Positions 47,814 through 57,128 are shown, numbered from the stretch's first letter. The stretch: DNA of 64,000 nt from VRUE01 sp963703175 (GCA_963703175.1 OY969794.1:434001-498000); one strand, 5' to 3'. The notes: generated by a model from the letters alone, not told the origin. Numbers and translations are program-made.

Positions 47814-48754
47814 TGGGAACCCGCACGCTTGACAGCTCGCCAAGCATCTTGCCGCTCTACGTACGCGCCGCGGCGCCGTTGATCCCCGGCGCCTCGTTGC
47901 TCCCCTTCGTTCCCGGCCGCAGCAAGGAGATCCCGGAGACAGAGCTCATCCTCGCCGGCGTGCGGCCCGACCCCGAAGCAGTCGCGGCGTATGCCAAGGT
48001 CTGCGGCTTCCCGCTGCGCGACACGCTGCCGCCGACCTACCCGCACGTGCTCGCCTTCCCTCTACACATGGCGGTGATGGCGGATGGCAGCTTCCCCTTC
48101 GGTGCGGTCGGCCTCGTCCACGTCGAGAACCGCATCGTCCAGCAGCGGCCGATCGGGCTCCGCGAGGAGCTGAAGCTCATCATCCGTCCGACCCCGCTCG
48201 AGCCACACAAGCGCGGCAAGACCTTCAGCCTTGTCACCGAGGCATGGACCGACGACGAACTGGCCTGGGAGTCGACCAGCACCATGCTCCGTCGCCAAAA
48301 CCCCGCCGACGGGCCGATTTCCGGTGACATAGGCGTGGTTTCGGCCCATCGGCCGGAGGAGCCGGAGCTGACGCCGAACGCTGAGTGGCGGCTTGGGGGC
48401 GATTTGGGGCGGCGCTACGCGAGCGTCTCCGGCGACCGCAACCCGATCCACATGCACGCGCTGACCGCGAAGCCACTCGGCTTCCCCAGCGCGATCGCCC
48501 ACGGAATGTGGACCAAGGCGCGCTGCCTGGCGGCGCTCGAAGGACGCCTTCCCGACGCTTTCAGCGTCGGGGTTCGCTTCCGCAAGCCAATTCACCTGCC
48601 GGGCAAAGTTGAGTTCCTCAGCGACACCAGCGGCGAACAAATCGACTTCTCCGTACGCGACGCAAAGCGGCAAATACCCCACCTCGACGGCCAGGTAACG
48701 CCACTCGAAGCCAAGACCAAACTCAACCAGAGCAGCGGGAGGAAATCCAAGTGA
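47813..48754 (+). CDS. MaoC-like enoyl-CoA hydratase/dehydratase (HtdX-like)
   Basis: A 313-residue double-hotdog protein. The second domain carries the hydratase-2 motif: Asp and His in SGDRNPIHMHALTAKPLGFP, then AIAHGMWTKARCLAAL. The first half (LPPTYPHVLAFPLHMAVMAD) is the degenerate hotdog. It would hydrate trans-enoyl-CoA or dehydrate 3-hydroxyacyl-CoA, and with thiolase and FabG4 gives one elongation or degradation cycle. Two starts are possible (GTG 47810 or ATG 47813); both overlap the fabG stop. Confidence 0.88.
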   Translation: MGTRTLDSSPSILPLYVRAAAPLIPGASLLPFVPGRSKEIPETELILAGVRPDPEAVAAYAKVCGFPLRDTLPPTYPHVLAFPLHMAVMADGSFPFGAVGLVHVENRIVQQRPIGLREELKLIIRPTPLEPHKRGKTFSLVTEAWTDDELAWESTSTMLRRQNPADGPISGDIGVVSAHRPEEPELTPNAEWRLGGDLGRRYASVSGDRNPIHMHALTAKPLGFPSAIAHGMWTKARCLAALEGRLPDAFSVGVRFRKPIHLPGKVEFLSDTSGEQIDFSVRDAKRQIPHLDGQVTPLEAKTKLNQSSGRKSK

Positions 48755-50082
48755 ACGGCAACGACAAGGGAGTCGCCGAGCGCAGTATGGGCATCGGCCT
48801 GCGGGCGCTCAACTGGCTCGCAGGCTCGGATCTGCTCGACCGAATCAGGGCGCGCAAACAAGTCGAGCGAGCGCTTTTCCAGGGCACTAAGAATGGCTTC
48901 CGCTCGGCGACCGCCGCCGGGCGCACCTTCAAGGCCGCGCAGAAGCTAACCCGGCCCGCACGCCAAGCGACGAGCAAGCCCCGCGCGCTTTTCGACATCA
49001 GCCCCGACGACGAGCAACAGATGTTCCAAGAGGCCGTGCGCGACTTCGCCGAGGCGAAAGTCCGGCCCGCCGCCCAGGAGGCCGACGCCGAGCGCGCGAC
49101 GCCCGCCGAGCTGCTGGCCCAAGTCGACGAGCTCGGCGTCAACACGCTCGGCATCCCCGAGGAGCTCGGCGGGGTGATGCACGAGCAGGCAGCGACGACC
49201 AGCGCCCTGGTCGGCGAGGCCCTCGCCCATGGCGACATGGGAATTGCCTACGCCGCGCTTGCACCCGGCGCCGTCGCCACCGCGATCGGCCACTGGGGAA
49301 CACCAGAGCAGGAGGCGACCTACCTGCCCGCCTTCAGCGGCGAGGACGTCCCTGCCGCCGCCCTGGCGCTGCTCGAGCCGCGGCCGCTCTTCGACCCGCT
49401 GAAGCTGGAGACCAAAGCGCGGCGGGACGGCGATGACTGGATCCTCTCCGGTGCCAAGTCGCTTGTCGCCCGCGCCGCCGAGTGCGAGCTGTTCGTCGTC
49501 GCCGCGGAGGCGGACGGCGTCGGCCCGGCGCTGTTCGTGATCGAGTCCGGCACCTCCGGCCTCTCGGTGCAAGACGAGCCGGCGATGGGCCTGCGTCCCG
49601 CCGCCACCGGTCGGCTGCTGCTTGAAGACGTCCGTCTCCCGAGCAGCGCGCTGCTCGGCGAGGGCGATCGCGACTCCTACGTCGAGTGTGTGCAGCGGGC
49701 GCGGATTGCCTGGTGCGCACTCGCGGTCGGCGCCTCGCAGGCGGTCCTCGACTACGTCATCCCCTACGTCAACGAACGCACCGCCTTCGGCGAACCGGTC
49801 TCCAACCGCCAGGCAGTCGCCTTTGCCGTCTCCGACATCGGCATCGAGAGCAGCGGCATGCGCCTCGCCACCTATCGCGCGGCGAGCCGCGCCGACCAGG
49901 GGCAGGAGTTCGGCCGCGAGGCGGCGCTGGCGCGCAAGCTCTGCGCGGCCAAGGGAATGGAGATCGGCTCCGAAGGAGTGCAACTGCTCGGCGGCCACGG
50001 CTTCGTCAAGGAGCACCCGGTCGAGCGCTGGTACCGCGACCTCCGCGCGGCGGGCGTCATGGAGGGCGCCCTGCTCGTCTAG
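48751..50082 (+). CDS. Acyl-CoA dehydrogenase, probable non-catalytic-type partner
   Basis: A 443-residue acyl-CoA dehydrogenase with an unusual 75-residue N-terminal extension (GIGLRALNWLAGSDLLDRIR ...). Core blocks are LGIPEELGGVMHEQA, GAKSLVARAAECELFVVAAE and GVQLLGGHGFVKEHPVERWY. The chain ends in RAAGVMEGALLV and lacks the EGTxxIQ segment that follows the catalytic region in standard members. It overlaps maoC by 4 nt (GTGA) and is followed by a second acyl-CoA dehydrogenase. Such adjacent pairs in actinobacteria form alpha2-beta2 heterotetramers; this would be the partner subunit. Confidence 0.85.
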   Translation: MNGNDKGVAERSMGIGLRALNWLAGSDLLDRIRARKQVERALFQGTKNGFRSATAAGRTFKAAQKLTRPARQATSKPRALFDISPDDEQQMFQEAVRDFAEAKVRPAAQEADAERATPAELLAQVDELGVNTLGIPEELGGVMHEQAATTSALVGEALAHGDMGIAYAALAPGAVATAIGHWGTPEQEATYLPAFSGEDVPAAALALLEPRPLFDPLKLETKARRDGDDWILSGAKSLVARAAECELFVVAAEADGVGPALFVIESGTSGLSVQDEPAMGLRPAATGRLLLEDVRLPSSALLGEGDRDSYVECVQRARIAWCALAVGASQAVLDYVIPYVNERTAFGEPVSNRQAVAFAVSDIGIESSGMRLATYRAASRADQGQEFGREAALARKLCAAKGMEIGSEGVQLLGGHGFVKEHPVERWYRDLRAAGVMEGALLV

Positions 50083-50117
50083 CGCCCCCGGCCTCGACTG
50101 AAGCGAAAGGCAACGAA

Positions 50118-51332
50118 ATGATCAATCTGGAGATACCGAAGAAATTCAAGCCACTGGCCAGCCAGGCCAACCAGGTCGCAACCGAGGTCTTCCGGCCGAT
50201 CTCGCGCAAGTACGACGAGGCCGAGCACTCGTATCCGAAAGAGCTCGACATGCTCGCCTCGCTGATCGACGGGATGAACGAGGGCTCGGATATCGGCGGT
50301 GCCGGCGCTGCCGGCGTGCGCCGCGAGTCGAATGGCGACGGCGACGGCGGCAACCGCAACGGCTCCAACCTCTCCACCGTGCTCGGCATTATCGAGCTCT
50401 GCTGGGGAGACGTCGGCCTGTTGCTCTCGATGCCCCGCCAGGGCCTCGGCAACTCGGCGATCGCCTCGGTGGCGACCGAGGAGCAACTGGAGCGCTACGG
50501 CGGCAAGTGGGCCGCAATGGCGATCACCGAGCCGGAGGCTGGCTCGGACTCGGCCGCGATCCGCACCACCGCCGACCTCAGCGGCGACGAGTACGTGCTC
50601 AACGGCGAGAAGATTTTCGTCACCTCCGGTGATCGCGCCGATCTGATCGTGGTCTGGGCAACGCTCGACCGGTCGGTGGGACGAGCGGCGATCAGGTCTT
50701 TCATCGTCGAGCGCGACAACCCCGGCCTGAAGCTCGATCGGCTCGAGCACAAGCTCGGCATTCGTGCCTCCGACACCGCCAACTTCATCCTGCAGGACTG
50801 CCGCGTGCCCAAAGAGGCGCTGCTGGGCAGTGCGGAGATCGAAACCAAGCAGGGGTTCGGCGGCGCGATGCAGACCTTTGACAACACGCGGCCGCTGGTC
50901 GCGGCGATGGCAGTCGGTGTCGCCCGCGCTTCGCTGGAACGGGCGCGCGAGTGCCTGTCCGAGGCCGGGGTCGAGATCGACTACGCCGTGCCAGCGCTGT
51001 CTCAACCGGCTGCGGTCTCGCGCTACCTGGAGATGGAGGCCGATTACGAGGCGGCGCGCCTGCTCACCCTGCGGGCGGCCTGGATGGCCGATAACGGCAA
51101 GCCGAACTCGCTGCAGGCCTCGATGGCAAAGGCAAAGGCAGGACGCACCTGCGTCGACGTCGCGCTCGGCTGTGTCGAGCTCTGCGGTGCGGTCGGCTAC
51201 GGCGAGGACGAGCTGCTGGAGAAGTGGGCGCGCGACGCCAAGATCCTCGACATCTTCGAGGGCACGCAGCAGATCCAGCTGCTGATCGTGGCGCGTCAGT
51301 TGCTCGGCAAGAACTCGGCGGAATTGCGTTAA
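50118..51332 (+). CDS. Acyl-CoA dehydrogenase, probable catalytic partner
   Basis: A 404-residue acyl-CoA dehydrogenase. Blocks are MAITEPEAGSDSAAIRTTAD, VLNGEKIFVTSGDRADLIVV, LEHKLGIRASDTANFILQDC and LDIFEGTQQIQLLIVARQLL, the usual C-terminal segment. A Gly/Asn/Asp-rich insertion (SNGDGDGGNRNGSN) near residue 75 is unusual. ATG 50118 has GAAAGG upstream and fits the family start; the longer frame from 49686 is a shadow. It would pair with the preceding gene product. Its end overlaps the HxlR gene end by 4 nt, tail to tail. Confidence 0.9.
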   Translation: MINLEIPKKFKPLASQANQVATEVFRPISRKYDEAEHSYPKELDMLASLIDGMNEGSDIGGAGAAGVRRESNGDGDGGNRNGSNLSTVLGIIELCWGDVGLLLSMPRQGLGNSAIASVATEEQLERYGGKWAAMAITEPEAGSDSAAIRTTADLSGDEYVLNGEKIFVTSGDRADLIVVWATLDRSVGRAAIRSFIVERDNPGLKLDRLEHKLGIRASDTANFILQDCRVPKEALLGSAEIETKQGFGGAMQTFDNTRPLVAAMAVGVARASLERARECLSEAGVEIDYAVPALSQPAAVSRYLEMEADYEAARLLTLRAAWMADNGKPNSLQASMAKAKAGRTCVDVALGCVELCGAVGYGEDELLEKWARDAKILDIFEGTQQIQLLIVARQLLGKNSAELR

Positions 51333-51988
51333 GCGACCGTAGCCAGCGCCGTCTCACGCAGACGGTCAGGCAGGACGACCATCGCTTGGAGCTGGTCTAG
51401 GGCCGTGCGGTCACCCTCGACCTCGACCCTCTGCTCGCCTGCCTCGCCGGCAACCAGGACTGCCAGCACGTCGGCTGGTTCGCCCGCGAGGGTCATATCG
51501 GCGTCTTCGACCTCACCGCGCGAAGCAGCGATCCAGCCCTCCTCGATTCGCAGCCAATAGGACTGGCCGCCACTGTGCAGGCCAATCGTCAGTCGCGCGT
51601 CCGCAGGTGGCTGGGCGATTACGCGGATCGCATTGGGGAGTGAGGTAGGCGCGAGGTGGGCGACATCGTCGACGCCCTCGAAGTGCAGGCCCCAGCGGCC
51701 CAGCTCTAGCATCGGCCGCTCGAGGCCACGGCCAACCTCGGTCAGCTCATAGGCAACCCCGGTGGCCGGCAGGTCGAGCTCTCGTCGGCGCACGATTCCG
51801 TGACTCTCGAGATCGCGCAGACGCTTGGTGAGGACGTCGGTAGGCGCATTACCGACATTGCGGACGAGATCGGAGAAGCGCAGCGGGCCGAGCGAAAGCT
51901 CGCGCACGATCAGCAGCGACCAGCGCTCGCCGATGCGGTCGAGCGCACAGGCGAGACTGCACGACTGGTCATATTCGCGTCGCGGCAT
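51329..51988 (-). CDS. HxlR-family transcriptional regulator with extra C-terminal domain
   Basis: A 219-residue regulator. The N-terminal 100 residues are an HxlR winged helix: CSLACALDRIGERWSLLIVR, ELSLGPLRFSDLVRNVGNAP, TDVLTKRLRDLESHGIVRRR and YELTEVGRGLERPMLELGRW. The other 110 residues are an SCP2-like or similar domain (LTIGLHSGGQSYWLRIEEGW; AGEPADVLAVLVAGEAGEQR) that could sense a lipid-like ligand. It is divergent from the second MMPL gene across an 80-bp region with an inverted repeat, so it probably controls that transporter and itself. Confidence 0.9.
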   Translation of the reverse strand: MPRREYDQSCSLACALDRIGERWSLLIVRELSLGPLRFSDLVRNVGNAPTDVLTKRLRDLESHGIVRRRELDLPATGVAYELTEVGRGLERPMLELGRWGLHFEGVDDVAHLAPTSLPNAIRVIAQPPADARLTIGLHSGGQSYWLRIEEGWIAASRGEVEDADMTLAGEPADVLAVLVAGEAGEQRVEVEGDRTALDQLQAMVVLPDRLRETALATVA

Positions 51989-52023
51989 AGGTCCGATGGT
52001 AGCGATGGTAACAACGTTAATTT

Positions 52024-52050
52024 GGTTTTCAAAGTAAAAGCTTTGAAACC
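52024..52050. promoter_or_regulatory. Inverted-repeat operator between hxlR-type and MMPL genes
   Basis: GGTTTTCAAAG and CTTTGAAACC (one extra T in the left arm) flank TAAAAG, 19 nt before the MMPL start. On the other side, CGATGGTA is repeated twice (about 51,995-52,013) before the regulator start. The tract is AT-rich. It is the likely binding site of the HxlR protein. Confidence 0.65.
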
Positions 52051-52068
52051 TGGTACGGTCTGCGCCGA

Positions 52069-54231
52069 ATGGGCCGGATCGCCGATCTCACCTGGAAGCA
52101 CCCGAAGCGGGTCCTTGCCGCCGTCGCGGCGTTCACGGTGCTGGCGATCGCGGTCGGCCACAACGTCGAGCAGCACCTGAAGGCGGCCGGCTTCACCGAT
52201 CCCGCCTCGGAGAGCGAGCGGGGGACGACGCTGCTCAACGAATCGCTCGGCTACAACCCCAACCCGGCGATCACGCTGGTTGTGCGCGCCCCTGGTGGCG
52301 GCCGGCTGAACACGAGCGACCCCGCCGTCCGCCGCGAAGTTGCTCGGCTCAGCCGCGGCATGGCGCAGGTCGAATACGTTGGCCGGGTCGTCAACCCGTT
52401 GCGCAACCGCCGCGCCGGCGCCGAGCTGATCGCCCGCGATGGCGAGTCGCTGGTTGTCGCCGGCTACCTCTCGACCGCCGATCTCGAGGACGCCGGGGGC
52501 ATCGCTGCCGAAGGGGTCGAACCGTTGATCGAATCGAGCTCGCTCGACGTTGAGATGGGCGGATATGCCGCCGGCTTCAACGAAACCAACGACCAGACCC
52601 GCACCGATCTGACCAAGGCCGAGTTGATCGCCTTCCCATTGCTGACGCTGCTCTTGCTGTTCGTCTTCCGCGGTGTCGTCGCCGCGGCGATCCCGCTGCT
52701 GATCGGGATCGTCTCCACCATCGGCACGCTGTTCGTCTTGCGGGTGATGGCCGGATTCACCGATACCTCGGTCTTCGCGCTCAATATCGCCACTGGGCTC
52801 AGTCTTGGCCTGGCTGTCGACTACGCGCTGCTTCTTGTCTCGCGCTATCGCGAGGAGATAGGGCACGGCGGTGCGTCGCGGGAGGCGCACCGCCGCACCG
52901 TTCAAACGGCGGGCCGCACCGCGCTCTTCTCCGGCTTCACCGTGGCCGCGGCGATGGCGGCGCTGATCTTCATGCCGCAGCGCTTCCTCTACTCGATGGC
53001 GGTCGCCGGCGCCTCGGTTGCCGTGCTCTCCTCGGTGATCGCGATCCTCGTCGTGCCCTCGCTGCTGGCCCTGCTGGGGACGCGCATCGACGCCTTCTCG
53101 ATCCGCCGCGGCCCAGCCGTGTCCGACGGCTCCGATGGCTGGTACCGATTGGCGCGCGGCGTGATGCGCCACCCGGTCGGAGTCGCGCTGGCCAGCTCAG
53201 GGCTGCTGCTGGCGGCGGCCGCGCCATTGCTGTGGACGACGCTGACCGGCCCCAGCGCCGAAGCGGTGCCGCCCGGCAAGCCCTCGCACGAAGCCTATGC
53301 CTACATCGAAGCGCACTATCCGCGCGACGTCACCGAGGCGGTGACCGTCACCGTCGACGGGCGCACGAGCGCCGCACAGCTGACCGGCTTCCAGCGACAG
53401 ATCGAAGCGGTCGACGGGGTTGCCGGCGGCGCTCCATTCGTGCGCGCTTCCGACCACGTCGCCTTCGCCAACTTCGCCCTCACCGAACCGGCACTCCACG
53501 GCGGCGCCCAGGACTCGGTGCACGCGATCCGTGACCTGGCGGCGCCGGGCGCCTCCGCCACGCTCGTATCCGGCAACACCGCCGGCTTCATCGACCAGAA
53601 GCAGAGCCTGGTCGACCACGCGCCGCTGGTGGTCGGGATCATCGCCCTCACCACGCTGATCCTGCTCTTCCTACTCACCGGCTCGGTTCTGCTGCCGATC
53701 AAGACCCTGGTGATGAACTCACTCACGCTCGGCGCGACGCTGGGCATCCTCGTCCTCGCCTTCCAGGCGGGCTGGCTCGACACCCCACTCGACTACACCG
53801 GGCCGGCAGCGATCGAGGTAACCAGCCTGGTCTTCCTCTTTGCCGTCATCTTCGGCCTCGCCACCGACTACGCGGTGCTGGTGATTGCGCGGATCAAAGA
53901 ACGCTACGACCTCGGCGACAGCAACGAGGAGGCGGTCGCCGTTGGCATCGGCCGTACCGGCCGCGTGATCACCGCCGCCGCCCTGGCGATCGCCATCGTC
54001 TTCCTTGCCTTCGGCGTCAGCACTGTCTTCTTCGTCAAGCAGATCGCGATCGGGATGGCGGTCGGCGTGATGCTCGACGCGACCGTAGTCCGCGCCCTTC
54101 TGGTCCCCTCGCTGATGCGCCTCCTCGGCGAGTGGAACTGGTGGGCGCCCAAGCCGCTGCGCCGCCTCCAGGAACGCTTCGGCTTCTCAGAGTCCGAGCC
54201 GGTCTCCGAGCCCGCTCCCGAAGCCACCTGA
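52069..54231 (+). CDS. MMPL/RND-family transporter (paralogue of 42451)
   Basis: A 720-residue transporter of the MMPL type with the usual two repeats: segment 1 (PKRVLAAVAAFTVLAIAVG), GLSLGLAVDYALLLVSRYRE, and the second-half VIFGLATDYAVLVIARIKER. It ends with KPLRRLQERFGFSES, a near match to the end of the 42451 gene. No MmpS-type partner is seen. It is divergent from the HxlR regulator and is followed after 33 nt by the acyl-CoA ligase gene, so export or uptake of a fatty acyl compound is likely. Confidence 0.9.
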   Translation: MGRIADLTWKHPKRVLAAVAAFTVLAIAVGHNVEQHLKAAGFTDPASESERGTTLLNESLGYNPNPAITLVVRAPGGGRLNTSDPAVRREVARLSRGMAQVEYVGRVVNPLRNRRAGAELIARDGESLVVAGYLSTADLEDAGGIAAEGVEPLIESSSLDVEMGGYAAGFNETNDQTRTDLTKAELIAFPLLTLLLLFVFRGVVAAAIPLLIGIVSTIGTLFVLRVMAGFTDTSVFALNIATGLSLGLAVDYALLLVSRYREEIGHGGASREAHRRTVQTAGRTALFSGFTVAAAMAALIFMPQRFLYSMAVAGASVAVLSSVIAILVVPSLLALLGTRIDAFSIRRGPAVSDGSDGWYRLARGVMRHPVGVALASSGLLLAAAAPLLWTTLTGPSAEAVPPGKPSHEAYAYIEAHYPRDVTEAVTVTVDGRTSAAQLTGFQRQIEAVDGVAGGAPFVRASDHVAFANFALTEPALHGGAQDSVHAIRDLAAPGASATLVSGNTAGFIDQKQSLVDHAPLVVGIIALTTLILLFLLTGSVLLPIKTLVMNSLTLGATLGILVLAFQAGWLDTPLDYTGPAAIEVTSLVFLFAVIFGLATDYAVLVIARIKERYDLGDSNEEAVAVGIGRTGRVITAAALAIAIVFLAFGVSTVFFVKQIAIGMAVGVMLDATVVRALLVPSLMRLLGEWNWWAPKPLRRLQERFGFSESEPVSEPAPEAT

Positions 54232-54264
54232 CAGCACTCCCTGGCTTGCGGCAGACTGCCGCGC

Positions 54265-55713
54265 GTGAACTTCATCGAGGACGTGATGGAGCGCTCGCCG
54301 GCTTCGCGGCTGGGGATCGTCACCGTCGATGCGGAGGGAAACCGGCGCAACTGGTACTTCGGCGAACTGATCGCCCGCTCGGCCGGACTCTCGGGGGCCT
54401 TTGCAGCACGCGGGGTCAAACGCGGCGACGTGGTTATGACCTTGGTCGGCAACCGGATCGAGTGGGCGCTGACCCTGCTTGCCTGTTGGCGGATGGGCGC
54501 CGTCGCCCTGCCATGCAGCCCGCAGCTGCGCCGCCACGACCTCGAACTGCGCGCGGCCGCCGCGGCACCGGCGCTCTGCATCGTCGCTGACGAAGTACTC
54601 AACGAGCTGCCCGACGAGGTCGCGGTAATGACCCTCGACGAGGTCGCCGAGACCCTTGATGAGGACCGCCCACAGGAGACCCCCGCGGCGATCGAGGCGA
54701 TGGACGCCGAGGACCCGGCGCTGATCGTCTTCACCTCGGGTACCACGGGCGAGCCGCGCGGCGTCGTCCACGCCTACCGCTACTTGGCCGGGCAACAGGG
54801 CCAGGCCGAGCACTGGCTCGGCTCGCAACCCGGCGAGCTGGTCTGGTGCACGACCGCGCCGGGCTGGTCGAAGTCGGCCCGCAACGTCTTCCTCGCTCCT
54901 TGGCTGACCGGCGCCGCGTCGGTGATCCACGAGGGCCGCTTTGACCCCGCCGAGCGACTCGACATCGCCGAGGCGCTCGGCGTCAACGTCCTCTGCCAGG
55001 CGCCGACCGAGTACCGGATGCTGGCCAAGCGAACCGCCCTGCGCCCACTCCCCGCTCTGCGCCGCATGGTCTCCGCTGGGGAGGCACTGGAGGCAGAGAC
55101 GGTGACGGCATTCAGCCAAGCGATGGGCTGCGAACCAGCCGATGGCTATGGGCAGACTGAGACCGGCCACATCTGCGGCAACCTCGCGGGGGAAACGGTG
55201 CGTCCCGGCTCGATGGGAAGGCCGTTGCCCGGGATAGAGGTTCGCGTCGTCGACGACGAGCTTCAGCTCAAAGCATCCACCTCCCCCACGTTCTTTTCGC
55301 GCTACCTCGACGGCGAACGCTTCGAGGGCGAGTGGTGGCGAACCGGCGATCTGGTTCGCCAAGACGAGGATGGCCGACTCTGGTTCGAAGGCCGCGGAGA
55401 CGACGTAATCATTTCCTCCGGCTACCGAATCGGACCGGTTGAGGTAGAGGCGGCATTGCTTGCCCATCCAGCCGTCGCCGAAGCCGCTGCGGTCGCGGCA
55501 CCCGATCCCGAGCGCGGCGCCGTGGTGAGAGCGATCGTGGTCCCGCACGAACGCGAGCCAAGCGATGAGCTTGCCCGCGAGCTACAGGAGCACTGCAAGC
55601 GCGAAACCGCTCCCTACAAGTTCCCCCGCATCATTGAGTTCGCCTCCGAGCTACCGAAGACGGCCAGTGGCAAGGTCAAGCGCGCCGAGCTGCGCCGGTT
55701 TCCGGACGTCTAA
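54265..55713 (+). CDS. Acyl-CoA synthetase (AMP-dependent ligase)
   Basis: A 482-residue adenylate-forming enzyme. Core motifs are IVFTSGTTGEPRGVVHAYRY (phosphate loop), DGYGQTETGHICGNLAGE (A5), WWRTGDLVRQDEDGRLWFEG (A7-A8) and LPKTASGKVKRAELR with the catalytic Lys. It starts at GTG 54265. The size fits a short- to medium-chain acyl-CoA ligase. It is likely co-transcribed with the MMPL gene under HxlR control and would activate the acid before beta-oxidation or elongation. Its end overlaps that of the GGDEF-EAL gene by 4 nt. Confidence 0.92.
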   Translation: MNFIEDVMERSPASRLGIVTVDAEGNRRNWYFGELIARSAGLSGAFAARGVKRGDVVMTLVGNRIEWALTLLACWRMGAVALPCSPQLRRHDLELRAAAAAPALCIVADEVLNELPDEVAVMTLDEVAETLDEDRPQETPAAIEAMDAEDPALIVFTSGTTGEPRGVVHAYRYLAGQQGQAEHWLGSQPGELVWCTTAPGWSKSARNVFLAPWLTGAASVIHEGRFDPAERLDIAEALGVNVLCQAPTEYRMLAKRTALRPLPALRRMVSAGEALEAETVTAFSQAMGCEPADGYGQTETGHICGNLAGETVRPGSMGRPLPGIEVRVVDDELQLKASTSPTFFSRYLDGERFEGEWWRTGDLVRQDEDGRLWFEGRGDDVIISSGYRIGPVEVEAALLAHPAVAEAAAVAAPDPERGAVVRAIVVPHEREPSDELARELQEHCKRETAPYKFPRIIEFASELPKTASGKVKRAELRRFPDV

Positions 55714-57128
55714 GCGGTTTGGGCGAAGGCCTCGTCTAGGCCGACGGGACGGCCAAGGTGGAAGCCCTGGGCCATGTCGACGCCGTACTCGCGCAGCATC
55801 TCGGTCGTCTGGTCATCCTGGACGTACTCGGCGATCGTCGTCTTGCCGAGGCCGCGGGCGATCTGGACGATCGCCTGCACGGTGAGCTGATCGGCGTCGC
55901 TGCGTGGCAGGTCGCGGACAAACGACCCGTCGATCTTGATCAGGTCGAAGGGGATCGTCTTCAAATAGTGGAAGGGACCAAAGCCAGCGCCGTAGTCATC
56001 GATTGCGACCTGGCAGCCGAACTCGGTCAGCCGGTCGGCGAAGCCCGAGGCCGCTTCGAAGTCGGAGACGTTCGCCGTCTCGGTGATCTCGAAGGTGCAG
56101 CTGGAGGGATCGGCGCTGCCTTCGTCGAGGCGCCGTTCGATGAACTCGAGCACTGAGATGTCGGTTAGCGAGGCGCCGGAGAGGTTGATGTGCAGTGAGA
56201 GTGGCGCTCCCTGGCGCTCCCGCTCGGCGAGCAGCTCCAATGCCTGCCCGACGACCCAGCGGTCCAACTCCTGGACCATGCCGGCGCGCTCCGCAGCCTC
56301 GATGAAGGAGGCCGCGGGCAGCAGCTCTCCCTCTTCGTTTGTCATCCGCAGGAGCAGCTCGTAGCGCTCGATCCCACCTGAGGCGAGGCTGCGAATCGGT
56401 TGCGTATGAAGGCTGAGGCGGTCATCAGTAAGCGCATCGCGGATCCGCGCCGCCGTCGTCTGACGGCGCTCGGGGTCGCGCTGCGGCTCGCTCGGATCGC
56501 GGAAGAGGGCGATCTGGTTGCGACCCCCCTCCTTCGCTCGATACATGGCCTGGTCGGCGGCGACTAGCACCGCTTCTGAGCCGGTCCCCTTCTCGCCGCC
56601 GCCAAACATCGTGATGCCGACGCTGATCGTCGCCGGCTCGGAATCGGAGGTCGGCTGGACGCTGTCGGCAACCTGTGCCCGCAGGTCCTCGCCCAACTGC
56701 ATCGCCCCCTCGACGTCGGTCTGCGGCATCAGGATCGCGAACTCGTCGCCGGAGAGGCGGGCAACTATGTCGGTGGCGCGCACGCGTTCCCGCATCACCC
56801 CGGCCACCTGTCGGATCAGGTTGTCGCCAGCATGATGACCAAGCGAATCGTTGATCCCCTTGAGGCCGTCGATGTCGACGATCATCACCGCGCCGCGGCC
56901 GCCGTAGCGGGCGCTGAAGGAGACGTACTGGTCGAGCTCGGCGCGGAAGCGACGGCGGTCCAGCAAACCAGTCAGCGAATCGTGATCGGCCAGGTAGCGA
57001 AGCTCGGCCTCGGTCCGCTCAGCCCGCTCCATGGCCGCCAGCACCACCGCGCGGTCCTCGGGATCGAGTTTGGCGAGCACGGCTTCTATAGCCGGCTCGC
57101 TTTGAGCGGGGAGGCGTTCCTTCGTCAC
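55710..57128 (-). CDS. GGDEF-EAL c-di-GMP signalling protein
   Basis: A 472-residue cytoplasmic protein with a diguanylate cyclase domain (about 35-200) and a phosphodiesterase domain (about 225-470). The cyclase signature reads SGDEF (LSGDEFAIL) with Ser replacing the first Gly. The EAL signature is ELL in YELLLRM. The EAL residues NLSG, FEITET, IDDYGAGF and LIKIDGSFV with the Gln/Gly of MAQGFHLGRP are kept, while EGVE becomes EYVQ. There is no membrane or sensor domain besides a short N-terminal helix. Either activity may be partial. It is monocistronic and turns over or makes c-di-GMP, a usual control on polysaccharide output. Confidence 0.9.
   Translation of the reverse strand: MTKERLPAQSEPAIEAVLAKLDPEDRAVVLAAMERAERTEAELRYLADHDSLTGLLDRRRFRAELDQYVSFSARYGGRGAVMIVDIDGLKGINDSLGHHAGDNLIRQVAGVMRERVRATDIVARLSGDEFAILMPQTDVEGAMQLGEDLRAQVADSVQPTSDSEPATISVGITMFGGGEKGTGSEAVLVAADQAMYRAKEGGRNQIALFRDPSEPQRDPERRQTTAARIRDALTDDRLSLHTQPIRSLASGGIERYELLLRMTNEEGELLPAASFIEAAERAGMVQELDRWVVGQALELLAERERQGAPLSLHINLSGASLTDISVLEFIERRLDEGSADPSSCTFEITETANVSDFEAASGFADRLTEFGCQVAIDDYGAGFGPFHYLKTIPFDLIKIDGSFVRDLPRSDADQLTVQAIVQIARGLGKTTIAEYVQDDQTTEMLREYGVDMAQGFHLGRPVGLDEAFAQTA

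Noticed and set aside
49686..50117. N-terminal extension of the second acyl-CoA dehydrogenase
   Set aside because: These bases code the first dehydrogenase in another frame; the family start and a ribosome-binding site are at 50118.
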